Below are positions 36,328 to 49,235 of a stretch of 64,000 nucleotides of DNA, in pieces. Location of the stretch: the NCBI GenBank assembly GCA_008973525.1, contig WACJ01000108.1, positions 248,001 to 312,000 of the forward strand, given 5' to 3'. Position 1 is the first letter of the stretch; each line of letters starts with the position of its first letter. This stretch comes from Stenopsyche tienmushanensis (taxonomy: Eukaryota > Arthropoda > Insecta > Trichoptera > Stenopsychidae). The notes beneath the pieces are model-generated. The model did no database searches. It saw nothing but the letters and a program-made list of their open reading frames with translations, and was not told where the DNA came from. The translations under genes were made by a program, and so were the position numbers.

Positions 36328-37221
36328 GGGGCCCCGCCAACACAGCAGAGCCGACGCCGGGCAGCACCAGACGGACCCTGAAATGTAAAAATATTGATGA
36401 CGATGAGCGATCTTCCGAAGAAGGAAGGAGACGCGAGACTTGGGCGATACGCACCGTGCGGGTCGGGGGGGCTCATGCGCGGGCCGCCCCGCTTCCGTCC
36501 GACGGATGTCGCATCCGCTCGGACGAGCCTCGGCGTATCGATCGCCGAGTTGCCTTCGGCTCCGCCCTCCTTCGGCGGCCCTCCGGGGGGCGTGCTTCGC
36601 GAAAGCTTCCACTACCGGGTCTTTACGAGAGGGGCCGAGTCAGCGCCGGAACGCTAGCCGAGGGGCCTCAGCGCCCGGATAAACACCGCCCGTCGGCGGC
36701 CATCTTGCGCGCCCCTGACATCCACGGTGTTGCCTGTCGTGACCTGATTTGACCCGACGTCGATGAGCAACGGCCGACCGTTGTTTTTGAAGTCGTAAAT
36801 CTTCTTGAACGCCTCCCAACTTAGCATGCGGGTATTCTTTCGTCGAGTATTATTTTCGTAGGATTTAAGAATAAGTGTTTGTATCGTTGGAGCTCAACGC
36901 TCGCCGTTTTTAGTGCGGTCGAACCATAGACAATAAGAGCGCGTCGGGGCGCGACAGACGTCGGCCGCCGGCCGTCATCGGGCTCGGGCAGTGCCGCCGT
37001 CGCGGCCCGCACGCGCAGTCGCGCTACGCCCTTTCTTTTGCCCTTTCGCGACCCCGCTGGGATCTTCTATCGTCGCGAGGTGAGCATCGGAAGTCCGCCC
37101 CCGTCTGCGGCTGGAGCCGACCGACGCTGACGCGTCCCCCGTCGCTGCGAGGTCGCTCGACCCACAAATTCCGTCTTAACTCTTCGTTCGTTGATTTTCA
37201 GGGCCGTCGCAATTCGCAGCG
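36328..37221. promoter_or_regulatory. Divergent CpG-rich promoter of BTBD7 and the zinc-finger gene
   Basis: About 0.9 kb of GC- and CpG-rich DNA separates the start codons of the two genes, which point away from each other. On the minus side the BTBD7 start exon has an upstream acceptor (TTTACATTTCAG next to 36378) and a candidate 5'-UTR donor near 36455, so a 5'-UTR intron is likely. On the plus side a non-coding first exon probably ends at GTCGCGAG/GTGAGC (about 37080), and TTGATTTTCAG precedes the coding exon at 37201. Open frames here, including a 121-codon one upstream of the BTBD7 start, are best read as UTR. Confidence 0.7.
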
Positions 37222-40200
37222 ATGGCAGACGTTCAGATGCCTACGGCCAGAGGTAAGTTCCAGTTCGAGCTTTTTGCAAATGCGATCCGAAAGAAAAAAA
37301 ATCGCGCTATCACTTCTGCGAACGAAAAGAGGAGGGAGAGTCCTGCAAAACAGTATCAACAATCTCAGAGAAATGCGAATTTCCACTGACTCAGCCTTCA
37401 TAGTATACGATAAACTCTCCATTACCATTTTCTATTCCTAGTCAAGAAATCTTCAATTTCCCCTTAAGAAAATACTTAGAATCTTTGTGTTTTCGGATTC
37501 AACTAGCATTCACCAATCAAAACATATTTTTGATTGTTCCCTCAAATTCTTGCCGCTTTGTTTCTATTTTTATTCTCCACCTTGCATAAATTTTAGCAAT
37601 TGCAGCAAATTGTACTCAAAATATATTTTATCGACATGACTTCATCCATTTCCGCATTTGTTATATCTAAATTTAAAACGTTTTCGTATTATAGATGAAG
37701 AAACATCAAAATCAAAAAAAGGACATAGAAAACGCGTTGCAAAATATGCAGGTAAGTCGCCAATATCAAACAAATATTTTTTATCACTATTGAAAATGCT
37801 TTTATAAACCATCCAACAAGAGATATACTAGAACAAAAAAGACCTGTGAAATTTTAGTTGAAAACGTTTATTTTTACTTCTTTTGCAGCCGAAACCATAC
37901 CTAAAGCCAAGCGAAAATATACCAAACGGAGTAGAAATTCTGTGAGTGTATTAAAATTATTATTGTTTTGATTTATGAAAAATTCGATCCCGTTAAGTAT
38001 GTTCTACTAGGTATGAATCTCAATAATTTGTACATTTAAGGATGATGGAGCTTTCGACAAAATAGATAGGGATAAAAGAGGAAGAAAAATTCGACGGAAG
38101 AAAGAGAGTGATGACAGACTGCGTCCGTCCAGAGTAAAGAGTCAGCGCAAGAAACCAACACCCAAAAGTAAGAAATACTTGCTGTCAAGAAGTCATCTTT
38201 ATGTAGGCGGCAGGCCTTTTAGAATCAATGTTCTAATTGCGGCTTGTTTTCAAAGATCAGTAAGAAACATCCGCTTATAGTACAGCTACAGTAGCTATGG
38301 TTTGAAATTTAACGATACTATATACACTTTGTCGCTGCATATAAATTTCTTGATTATATCAATGTTTTGCTTTTGGCGTAAAAAAAGTGTAATTCGATAA
38401 TAGAGATTTTCTGAAAATTCACCAAAGCCAGTAAAATGGTTCTTCAGGCTTTTCTAATATTGTTATCATGTGCAGCCACGAATAGTCCACTGCAGGACTA
38501 GGGCCTCGCTTCGTTTGCCCAATGTTGAAGGTAGCGTGACCTATGAGTCTCATTTAGTGTGCTCACTCAACCGCCATCCAGATAAACGTATCAAAGGGCG
38601 CATTTGTAGTGTAGTGTGGGGTGGTTTGACAGCAGTATATTAGAATCCAGTCCCTTCTTTCCTCGCTATGACGCCATACATGATGCTTAAATGCATCTCG
38701 AAATCGCTCCTACATTAACTGACAGTGTCTCGAGAAATCCAATGGAGATACACCATTGCGCTTTCAGCATTTTCCTTTGTTATAAGTACCACTCTTGCGA
38801 AAAAAGGTACCGAACTCTTTCATTATGATTATAGTTTAACGAAGAAAACTTTAGTTCAAATGCGTTCAATATTTAAGATTGAAAAAGGATATTAAATGAC
38901 AAAATTGTAATTTATGCAGTACATTATTATTTTATATTACATTGGATCAGCTTCAATAACAATAAAGTCAAGCATTCTAATGACCCAAAGATTGATTATA
39001 AGGCACCCATTTGAAGCACACTCCATCATCTCACTATGCACATTATTAATTAATCTATAATTGACAACCAATGTGCTTTACTATAAAAGAGCTCCAATCA
39101 CCGATAATGCATTCCGCTATTTACTTCTATCCTGAGCCTCGTTCTTCCAATTGCCTATGCCTAAATGTGCAGCATTTTTTTCAATCTAATTTTCCCAGAG
39201 TAGACGAGTTCTTTCAACAGATCTGCTGCCATTCGGACGTGAATCTAAGACAGTTCAAGAGATTGTACGATGGTATGGTATCTTTGCTACATGACCTGCC
39301 CAAAGGAGACTTCTTTAAGTGCCATGCACTCGTCGTGCGTCGGCAACCAGCAGCTGAAGCCTTATTTGGTTTGCGGCAGTGCATAAAAGTGTCCTGGTAC
39401 CGAGTCCATACCACTGCCACAAGTTCTTCAGCCATGATGTCTTCCTCTCTGGCTCTGCAGCTACGAAGACCCTCGATCTTCCCCTGTATTATTAACTGTA
39501 AAAGTGTATATTTGTTATTGCGCATTAAAATACCCAAGTGTTCTTCGTTCTACTTCGTTTCTTGATTGTGGCACGCATTTTGGATTGTTTCTTTAATTGC
39601 ACAAGCACCTCGACATTTATCCAGGATATCTTCAACGTTCTTCTGTAGGTCCACTTCTTAAAAGGTTTCGAGATGCTTACACGTGGTAATTAATAAGCGT
39701 CGGTTTCGGTCGTGGCTGATAATTGATGCTTTGTCATACATGACCTCTTGATTTTACCTCATGGCTTCATTGCCTGAAGCTTTATCTTTGTTCAGAGACA
39801 TTTTAATTTCATGTTACGAACAGTTATGGTCCATTTTTTTAGCCGATCTCGTCAAAAGTGATTTATATCCAAATATTTTTGCGCCAACAGTAATAAGTAC
39901 TTTGAAAAACATTGTAGCTGTCAAAAGGTTTAGATGCATGCCAAGTCGACGTGAAGCCTCAAACAGCATCCACCAGGCACCACGTGTAATTTGAACAGTG
40001 CAGTGGTTGTTTTAATGCATCGTAAATACATACGACACTCGATATCATAAATACCATTACAAAAAAGTGTTTTATTTAAATTTATTTTTATCCTTTGAAT
40101 CTCATTTTTAAATGGAAACTATGATTACCGATAAGATATTTTCAAAGTGAATGATAATAAACCCACCCTGACAGACAGTAGAATGATCATAGGATGGTTG

Positions 40201-43200
40201 CCTTGGATGAAATCGGAAGAAATAAAAATTAATCGGTTAAAGCTGCCATATTGTATATTGTCGGGAAGTGATGCCTTTGATGCTGCCGATAAGAATTTAT
40301 CTTACTTCTAAACACTAAGAAAAAATGTACTATAAAACAGCTGACGTTAATAAAACTTAACATATTTATCAATCTAAGTAAGATGATGATAGGTTGTTTC
40401 TTGATTGCTAAATTGTGAAAACCACATATTATTACTTAAGAACTAATTCTACCAATGTTTCATATTTGACCGACATAAAAGTGCTGGTACTGTCCGTTAT
40501 CATTCATCATTAATATTTTGTTGCCAAAAATCTGAGTGAATGCCTATTGTATTATGTAAATGGAATACAATTGAAGAAAATAATAAATAATTCAATTGCC
40601 TAATATTTTATAAATAATCAAATCAAAAGGTATCCGTTTGGATCAGTTTTATAAACTCTGCTTAGTGCTAAAACTTCTAGAAAAAAACAAGATAATTTAA
40701 TTGATATAAAAAATGACATGTGACATGAAAAATGAATGTTCATGTCGAAATTTCGGCTGTATATCAAAAAATAAATCATAGCACTATTGATATTAGTGCA
40801 TTAATTAGAACACAATATTCTTTAATTTCTTCGTAATGATACGTCTTTGAAATAATACATAAATTTGTGTTTTCATGAGTTTTTACACTAGCAGTGAAAG
40901 TGTTAATGAAGCAAATTTTTGCTCTGCAATCAACTATTTAAAGATATGTTTGATTGGATTTTGGATCTATTTTCAAATATAAACAAGAATCTATGACTGA
41001 TAAAATCAATAACAAAGAAGTAAAAAATGATTACCAACAGTGTAGATAATCTTCTTTAAATGAAGATACCTACATTTTATTTTAAAATAGCGAGTATTAT
41101 GTTAAGAAATGAGCATATGATCGTGTTTAGTAATATCCTGTTTGACTCGTGGTCGCGGAATACCTGCCGTCGCCTTGGTGATGCTTTTTGTGAGCATCCT
41201 TCGTCAAGTGCATGGTGTTGGGCCGCTGTACATTGTGTACGCTTGTGCCATTGTCTTTTCTGCCGATTGTGGAGTTTCTCCGTTTTTTAAATTTCCATCA
41301 CTTCTTTCGCAATTCTGATGCTAAAGTTTTCGACGATTGCTGTAGTTTTTGTACTAGTAAAATTGTTGTGATCATGATGCGTTTGGTTAACGCCGATTTA
41401 TAATCCAATTGTATTTTCTGTCGCCCTGTCCGATCAGAGTCCTTGAAAATAATTTATACGCAATACTTAGAAGGGACATATCCTGGTTTTGGTTTTTAAA
41501 TGCTAAAATTGATGGCATTGACGTACACTCTGTGTGTACAAGTACATAATGCATCCGTGAAACGTCTCGCAAAATAAATTCTGCACACAAACAATGGTCG
41601 TACTAACTCAATAATCTTTGTGGGCGTACACACACTTTTATTTCATCGTGGTAGAATGTGAGGTCATAAATCTCTAAACTAAAAAAATTAAATTAACCTA
41701 AATACAGCAGTGATTTAAGAATTTTGCTGATAAAATAACGACAAACATTCATAAAGTGCTTGAATACTACTACTTCATTTTCTATGTGTAATATCAATAT
41801 TTTTATGGGTGATTTTAATTCAAGCTTCTCTGTTTAGGAATTTAAAAATCGAATTGTATCCTAATTAAACGTGGTTTTGTTGTTTTATTACCGTAAAAAA
41901 TAAAATACTTGTTTTATCCGTTTTAGATCAGTCACTAATAATAGACAATTTGGACAATATTGAAAAAATCATATCATCCGATGAAGATTCTGTAGTTATA
42001 ATGGATGAAATCCCTCCGTCAGTCACTATCCCGTCAACACCTCCGCAAAATTCGCCGCATAGTTCCGACCGTGAACCAGATAGACCCCGTCGACTAGAGG
42101 ATTCCTCTTCCGATGGCAACAGTTCCAGTTCTTCCAGCACTGACAGCGATTCTGAAGATTCAGATACCAGCATCAGTTCAAGACTAACTGATAAATCAGA
42201 TCGCTCTGATAAACTTCGAGAATCGCCGAATAATATACCGAATAATGGATACGATCACCGAAGGTCAGAAATATGATTAAAAAATCACATTTAGTTTGCG
42301 CGTAGATAACGATTTATTTTATTAATGTGCTTAATCTTTTATAGCCCATCACCCTTGGGAGGTTGGAATCGTTATTCTAGTTCCGGGAGTGAAAACGAAG
42401 ATGGAGTTGGAGGAACTACTAAGAATGGAGCAGGACCTCCGTCGGGGACGCCGCCTCGATCGCCGAGTTCGGCTTCGTCCGAAGGTCCCGACAAAAGCTT
42501 CCAATGCCACACTTGCCGAAAGTGGTTTAGTTCAACAGTTACTTTAAGGTGAATCATTTAAAAAGTGTCATATATGTGTATTGTATAATATTATAAAAAA
42601 TAACTGAATATAAATATATTTTTTAGAATACATAAGAGAACTCACGTACAAAGGCCAGGGGGTGCGAGCAGCGGCAGTCGCAGCTCTCGCCGATATGAAT
42701 GTGACTGTTGCGATGCAACCTTCACAAGAAGAGAACGGTTGGAGCAGCATAGGTATAAATTTGAAATATCTTATAATAATTATTATCATATGCACAATAA
42801 CACCATTTTGTATTGGGTGTGTGAATAAGTTCTTGCCGTATCATCATCAGATATAACAATCGTGTGACGCATCTATTTTGTAATGTGAAAAGATAAAAGT
42901 TATGTAAAACATGTTGTCATTGTATGTTAATTCGAATATTTTAAATAAAATCATGTAATTTTAATTAAACAGATCAGAGCGGCATCGAGGATCTCTCACA
43001 GAACGATGTGAAGTTTGTGGGAGAGGTTTCGAAGATGAAGAACAACAAAAACGGCATGCTGCTTTACATACTGCAGATGAAAGAGCAGGTATGAAAAGTG
43101 TATTTAATCTCTTGCGTATTTGCTGGCCATAAATTCTATTTTCAATCAACGTACATTTTTCTAAGGTACTCGTTTATTTATATATTTTTTCAACATATTT

Positions 43201-44739
43201 TAGGGCGATGTACTGAATGTGGAAAAATGACCGGTGGATGGGATCAGCTGAGGAGACATCGAGCTGCACATGCGTCACCGGCTGTTCATGCTTGCCCCCT
43301 GTGTCGAAAAGCCTTTACCTATATGCACTCACTTTCCAGGTTATTTTACAATTTATTTTAACTATTCGTTTACTCTCTGCCTTATTCAGGTGATGCATTT
43401 CGATACAGTGATAGTCAGAGCTGTAACAAGGGTATAGAGCGTCTGTGGCTTGTGTCTCTCCCCCTGGAAATCCACAAGTTTAATATGTTAAAAAAACCAC
43501 TCCAGAAATAGTGAAGAAAATCTACAAAATGGTATTTTAAAAAATGCTATACCTCGCATATTGACTGAAAAATTGGACATGAGAAAACTGTGCGCTGTTG
43601 CTCAAAATGGAACAAAAACAGCATCATGATGATGTTTCGATAGAGTGTTTGACGATGTTTCACAACAATAAGGCTGAGCGTTTTTGCATCAATTCAGAAT
43701 GAAACATGGGTCCATCACTCATATCTGAGACAAAGGAACGTGGGGATCTTCAACTGATCCGAGCTATTTATTAGTCGCACTATTTGGGAGCATGCCAGCC
43801 TGCCCGACCAAAGTGCCCAACCTGAATTTAATATCACGCTCATTCTCAACTTTGAGTAGCCATTTACGCTCTGGATGCGGGGGAGAAATTAGCTAGATTT
43901 TGTAACTTAAAACTAGCTAAGACAGCAGTAGTGTTTATTGGAGGGAGGGAAGTCTACGCTTGTTCGCGACCTCATTTGATGTGAGTCACCTATGTAAGTT
44001 GGCCTCTGATGGAGGTTCCATGATCGTACTGATTATAGAAAATTTCGCAAAAAGCCCTAAAAGAGGACAGGTCTGTGTGTCCAATCGGTCCGCTTTTCAG
44101 ACCGCTGATATGACGAATGAGCGCCTCGCGATCGGATGCCATACTTAAAAGAGTCTACAGAACGATTATGAACTCTCATTACAAAACAAAGTTGTCCGAA
44201 GAAGATTAATCAGGTGTTTTAAATTTTGCAATCGGTTGAAAATATTGTTGTTTTTATTAATTTAGTATTTTTTATAAACACACAGTCAATCGTTGTTGAT
44301 TCATGTAAAATAGAATGGTTAAATAAAATAATAGCCGTGTATTCTGCGTTTTGCGCCCCAAGTCCAGTTGTGTCCATGGCGGGAGCCTGCTTTTCCACCC
44401 CCTTGTTACGGCCCTGGTGGTAGTGCGATTCTGGTGTAGCATTCACGCTGCACCAGGATTAGTACTGACGCGTTGGCGGACACGTCTGCATTATGTATGA
44501 AAAATGACTTTCCACGAAAGCGTTAATTAGTGAAAAAATCATTAACCAATTAAGCTTTAGAAATGAAAAATATATTTATTTACTTATTTTGTTTTTTTCT
44601 TTTCTTTTCCAGACATCTATTGAATCATTCGAAAGCAGTATATAAGTGCGTTGTGTGCAAAACTTCCTTTGATGATGCAAACGCGTTAGCTTCTCACCTC
44701 AACAGTCACCTGGATAGGTACAAACAACTGAAGACATAA
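37222..44739 (+). CDS. Six-finger C2H2 zinc-finger protein, 10 coding exons
   Basis: Coding exons: 37222-37252, 37695-37751, 37890-37942, 38041-38167, 41927-42263, 42345-42548, 42627-42752, 42973-43088, 43204-43339, 44613-44739. All introns are GT/AG and phases agree, giving 437 residues. The N terminus (MADVQMPTAR..., residues 1-90) is very basic, Lys/Arg-rich, and probably carries the nuclear localisation signals. Residues 100-250 are acidic and Ser-rich with SSDGNSSSSSSTDSDSEDSD. Six C2H2 fingers follow, at about 256-276, 295-316, 324-344, 353-373, 381-401 and 408-428, each with C-x2-C and H-x3/4-H intact. Linkers are not of the TGEKP type. Intron 4 (3.8 kb) and intron 9 hold transposon remnants. 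It is likely a nuclear nucleic-acid-binding protein; I do not recognise a named orthologue. Extension past the GATAG/GTACAA site near 44717 by alternative splicing is possible. Confidence 0.9.
38457..38545 (+). repeat. LINE-type tail repeat, copy 2
   Basis: 'gtgcagccacgaatagtcca' and 'ctgcaggactagggcctcgc' match the cores at 2352-2432 and 59578-59670. It lies in intron 4 of the zinc-finger gene. Confidence 0.45.
39060..39540 (-). mobile_element. LINE-related fragment in a zinc-finger gene intron
   Basis: 39100-39175 ('gataatgcattccgctattt', 'ctgagcctcgttcttccaat', 'tgtgcagcat') is collinear with 48818-48885 of the reverse-transcriptase fragment at 48769-49235, in the same minus orientation. 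The rest (39200-39540) is GC-richer and may be further LINE body, but shows no clear motif. Confidence 0.45.
41552..41640 (-). mobile_element. Helitron fragment in a zinc-finger gene intron
   Basis: 'gcatccgtgaaacgtctcgc' followed by 'ttctgcacacaaacaa' is the reverse complement of the middle of the Helitron at 7754-8169, with moderate divergence. No ends are present. Confidence 0.5.
43416..44416 (+). mobile_element. hAT-like element in the last intron of the zinc-finger gene
   Basis: Left end CAGAGCTGTAACAAGGG and right end CCCCCTTGTTACGGCCCTG are inverted repeats. Flanking octamers GTGATAGT (43408-43415) and GTGGTAGT (44417-44424) differ at one base, an 8-bp target duplication typical of hAT. 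It is 1001 bp with no intact transposase. The interior shares blocks with 1505-1645, 5843-6104, 10225-10390 and 17498-18375, making this the best reference copy of the family in the window. Confidence 0.75.
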
Positions 44740-47700
44740 CACTCATGGCTTGATTTTTCACCTTTTTTTGCTTTGTGTGCGTAAATAAGGTGAACCAATG
44801 TTTCGATCCCGCCAAACTATTTTATAGTAGTTTGTTTTCATTTTACATCAACCGATTAAATAACTGCTCTTACATTAACACAACAGGCACAAATTGTTGA
44901 TTATATGTATTTGTAACATAAACGAGAAATTTATCCAACTTGGACCTTTTATTGTTGGGTCATTTAAAATGTGTATTTTTTGTTATTAGCGAAAGAACTG
45001 GAAAGATCATACTTTTTTTATTGTCATCGTAATTTCAGTCAATCTGTGCTCTAATGGTCGTCGAATTGTGATGAATTATGGTTCTTTTAAAATCCGTTGT
45101 TATTCCTAATATGAAATATTCCAAAGAAATTTTTTAATATATTTTTTAAATCTTATACTTTTCGAAATGGATTATTAAAAATATAATAAAAAGTATCAAA
45201 ATTTATTATATCTTATCTTATTTTTATATAACAGAGCTAAAAATATCGATAATCAACTCGAGAAATATTTTTATTGGGATAGGCATATCATTTCAAATCG
45301 CATGTAATAAAACATTTTTTTAAGACTGAAAATGAAATCATTCTGTTGATTTACGATTGTCTCGTTTGAATTTCACCCCGAAAGTTCTAAACCGGCTAAA
45401 AATGTAGTTATATAAATGTACACTCGTCCATCACACTGTGCTATTGATTGATTTGCTATGAAAAACAAATTAATTTTAATATAAGCAAAATAGGGATAGG
45501 TTCCGATTGAAGGAATAAAATAACCAGAAATTGCAAGACATACACTTGATTCTTGGAAATTGCACTATGATGTAAACCGTCATATTGAAACACCGTAAAC
45601 TATTAGATGTATAATTTTAATGCTTATTTATAATGAATTGTATTTTTGTGGTGTATGTACAAAAGGGAATAGTTTGTATATTCCGAGAAAAATTTATGGA
45701 CAGTCGTGTTTTTTTTATAAATTTGTATAACAGCATTGGTCGACCAATCGATATCGAGCGGGTAAAAATTATCAAGATCAAAATAGTCTTCATCTTTTAA
45801 CAATCAGTTTGCCTTTTATCTAATTTTTAATTTACTATTAAGCTTGCATTTACGATTATACGTCCTACGTACGTACATAAAACGCACCTTCTGAAAGAAT
45901 ACATTGTTGCCTCTTAAATCTAAACCTTTCAGCTGAATACTTTTATGATCTTTATATTTTTATATGATTGATTAAATTTCATGGTTTAAGACCATTGTGG
46001 TGCTTTGTTATTTGTATTATTTTACTTAGTACAATTATTTTCCTTTTTTTCCATGATATTAAACGTTCGATATGTGCAATACAAGGCGTGCCCGAAAGAA
46101 ACGTTTATCGTTTCATGGTAACATCCTATTCATTTTCTTTTCGATCAGTTGAATTTCAAAATAAATTTTTATATTAATATAAGCCCGTTCTGTTATTTGA
46201 AGAAAATTGATGGAAATTGTCATTGCATCACATTTTTGATTGTGATTTTTGACAGTATACCATGTAAATCCTATCTATCAGTGAACATCCTACCTTTGTC
46301 CTATCATTCATTATTATTTATAGACGCATCTTGTACTAATCATAGTGACGAGAACTTTGACGTTGAAATATATATTTACTTTTGTGTAAAAGTATTCCTC
46401 GACTATTTAGTACTTATAAATCAATACTGCATTACTATGGTTCTTGTGTACATTTACACATACGTGGTGCGTTTAAATTGATGGCGTTGTTACCAAGTCT
46501 GGAAGCTTCGATGATTTCAATTGTCCCAATGTTTGCTTTTAAGCGAGGAAATAAAGTCTGTGGAAATCAGATCAAGACTGTAGGGATTCTGGGGAGCCAA
46601 TGGATCCTGACCAGGATATTGTTAACAATGAAGGCACTGTCGGCATGATGATATTTTCATGCGTTTTTAAGTTACAACGCGATAAATAATTTTGTCATGC
46701 TATTCATGTCATGCAACCGACTGTCAGAGTATAAACAATCACGTACGCACGGTGGTGATCCTTGAATCGTAGAACTTGTGAGATTAGGACGCATTGCAGT
46801 GTATGATCGCGTTTAAATATAATTGAACGTACCCTGTATGCTGGATTAATGCTTGTACATAACATTTGAGTTTAATTTCTAAACAAACCCGTCTTATATA
46901 ATTTGATTGATAGACAATATCTTATAAAATCTATGATTATCTGGTGGCAAATTTGTCAGTCGGTTTTGTTCGATGCTCATGGGGACAGTTTTCAAGCTAG
47001 TAGAACAAGCTAGCACCAATAAATCAGTAAGCTAGCAACACTAGCTTCGTTTTTAAACTATTTTTAGCCCCGAAACGAAACTAGAGATACCAGCGCTAGC
47101 TTGAAAGCATGCAAACCGGGCATTTAAGAGTTACATGATAAACTCTTTTTACCGCGATAAGGTTGTAAATGAGTTTTCTTACATTAACACTAATGTTTTG
47201 TGTTTAAAATCATCTATAGATCATTTCGATCACTAATATATACTCACGCATACTATGTATAAATTCCAATCGGTAGTGTTTTATAATATCTTAAACTCGT
47301 AAATATGTCACCGTATTTGTTAAATTTACAAATCTCAATGTAAAATAACTACACACGTTAGCGATCGATAAACGTAAGCGATATTTTTTCATCACGGTTA
47401 CACGTTAGGTACTTATTTTAATGTTTTAATAAAAAATAAACGATCCATACGATAATTTTGTAATTTCATAACGGTACCTTGACTCGTGTTTCATATTAAA
47501 AAATACACATGCTAATCTGAAAAATCATCTACGTTTTTCTAAATGTATAAAAATTCCACGCGTTATTAATAATATTTTAAAGTAAAAATAGTTTACGGAG
47601 AGGGCTCAGTTATGATTTTAAAAGTTTTAACATTTTTATACAGATAGTGCATAGATTTTACAAAGGATAACGCTAATTATAGTTTGTTTTCCAATCTCTT

Positions 47701-48768
47701 ATATATATATATATGCGTACGTGTAAAATCATTTTATTTTCTAATATTAACAATAAGTGCACAAGGCGGAGGTTATTTAAATAAAATTGTGATGGATTTG
47801 AAAAAGTAGACATCAAACAAACAAACAAAAACATATTTCTACTTTTCCGGTTTGATAAATTACATGTGATCTTGATATAAATGCTTACATTTAAATTTTA
47901 TGAGTTATAGACTGAAATATTTTAATTATTGTTTTGTGAAATAGCTATGTTATTTGTTTACGAATGCAATTGGGAGATTATTATCACGAAATACCACCAA
48001 TTTGTATCGCTTATAGGAAATATTTAAAAAGCAGACGATAGATTCTGTAGCGGGTGTGTCGAAGCTCTATAAGGTGAGGTGAATCGAAATACTTTTTGAG
48101 GTAAAATCAAGCTCTTGCATGATCTCAGCGTTAAAATATGAGTTATTATATATCGAAAAAATGTAAACAATTAAATTTTAACTTATATGTAAATATATAT
48201 TTATGTACGCCTTAAAAAGGTAAAATATTACACAGAGCGTTTTCTTTTCACCTTGTCTAATAGTAAAGAAATGTTTATTACTTTGTAAATTTAAGTAACT
48301 AGGAATTATGTGTCTTAAAACGGGAATTTTCCTAGAAAATTTACACGAGCCATTTGTAATTTTGATTTTATATATGTATATTTATATATACTCCGTTTAG
48401 AATTCCCCTCTCGCTTAAAATTGTAAGTCCCGTAACTCTTGATGTTTTAAAAAATCTTCGGTATATATATGTTACAGTCAAAACATCCCCGTGTATAACT
48501 AGAATTTACTGCTGTATAAAAGTATCCCATGTCTCCTTTTGAAGAATCACTCCGATAATATTATGTTACAATTATATCATCATCGAATCCGAAGCCAATT
48601 TCATTATCTGGGTCTGATTTGCCGAGTTATTTGGGACTGTCGATTTGCTACAGCTTCTGGGTCTTCTTGACTGGCTGCTGTTGTAATTATAGACTGTACT
48701 AGCTACAGTGGTTATCTCCTCAAAAATCTAATATTTCCACCTTCGTTTCTTCATCTTTTATGTACTTT
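44740..48768. other. Gene-free AT-rich stretch, start is zinc-finger gene 3' UTR
   Basis: The first part must be the 3' UTR of the zinc-finger gene; AATAAA motifs occur at about 45306 and 45514. Three overlapping open frames at 45968-46648 have no domain in the plus direction. A (TA)n run lies at 47698-47713. No other gene is seen. Confidence 0.45.
46470..46640 (-). mobile_element. Possible mariner C-terminal remnant
   Basis: On the minus strand this reads QNPYSLDLISTDFISSLKSK, which resembles the mariner 'PPYSPDL.P.DF.LF..LK' block containing the third catalytic aspartate. No inverted termini were found. Weak support. Confidence 0.35.
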
Positions 48769-49235
48769 TTACTTAAGGTGACTCCTATAGCTGTATAAGA
48801 GAGACCCAAGCATTGACAACGCATTTCGCCATTTCCGTCTGTTCTGAGCCTCCATCCAATCACCCAGGCTCCAGACGTGCAGCATTGTTTTATCGTAGTT
48901 TATTTTCATACTGAAATTTGCAGTAGCTTCAATCAATAGACGTAATTTAGCCACGACATTGATGTCGTCCGCAAAAGCTAGATGCATTGTATCATCGTTC
49001 CATGAATATTAAAAAGTAGCAGGAAGAGGGCATCCCCCTGTCTGATTTCTGTCATCATCTCGAATGGTTCTGACACCATTGGAACGTACTACACTAACAA
49101 TCCGCATATGTACATCCTCAATAGCCTCAACAGCTTAACTGGAATTCCCATATCCGACAAGATCCTCCAGAGCTTTTCCCCGTTGATGCTGTCGTATGCC
49201 TTGCAAAAATTTATAAACACATGATGGAAATCAAC
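48769..49235 (-). mobile_element. LINE reverse-transcriptase fragment
   Basis: Read on the minus strand from about 49235 down, it gives VDFHHVFINFCKAYDSINGE, KLWRILSDMGIPVKLLRLLR and QTGGCPLP. After a short disruption it gives MHLAFADDINVVAKLRLLIE. These are the ordered reverse-transcriptase motifs: KAYDS, the GIP helix, QG.PLSP and FADD. The fragment is frame-broken and truncated at both ends. The plus-strand fragment at 62440-63203 carries a nearly identical FADDIDVVAKLR block, so both come from one LINE family. Confidence 0.8.

Noticed and set aside
36247..36612. 121-codon minus-strand frame as a longer BTBD7 N terminus
   Set aside because: A good acceptor (TTTACATTTCAG by 36378) and a likely upstream donor split it. 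The internal ATG at 36327 gives the MGA N-myristoylation-type start shared with vertebrate BTBD7.
45968..46648. Three overlapping plus-strand open frames as a small gene
   Set aside because: There is no domain and the composition is AT-rich background. Part of it reads better as a mariner remnant on the minus strand.
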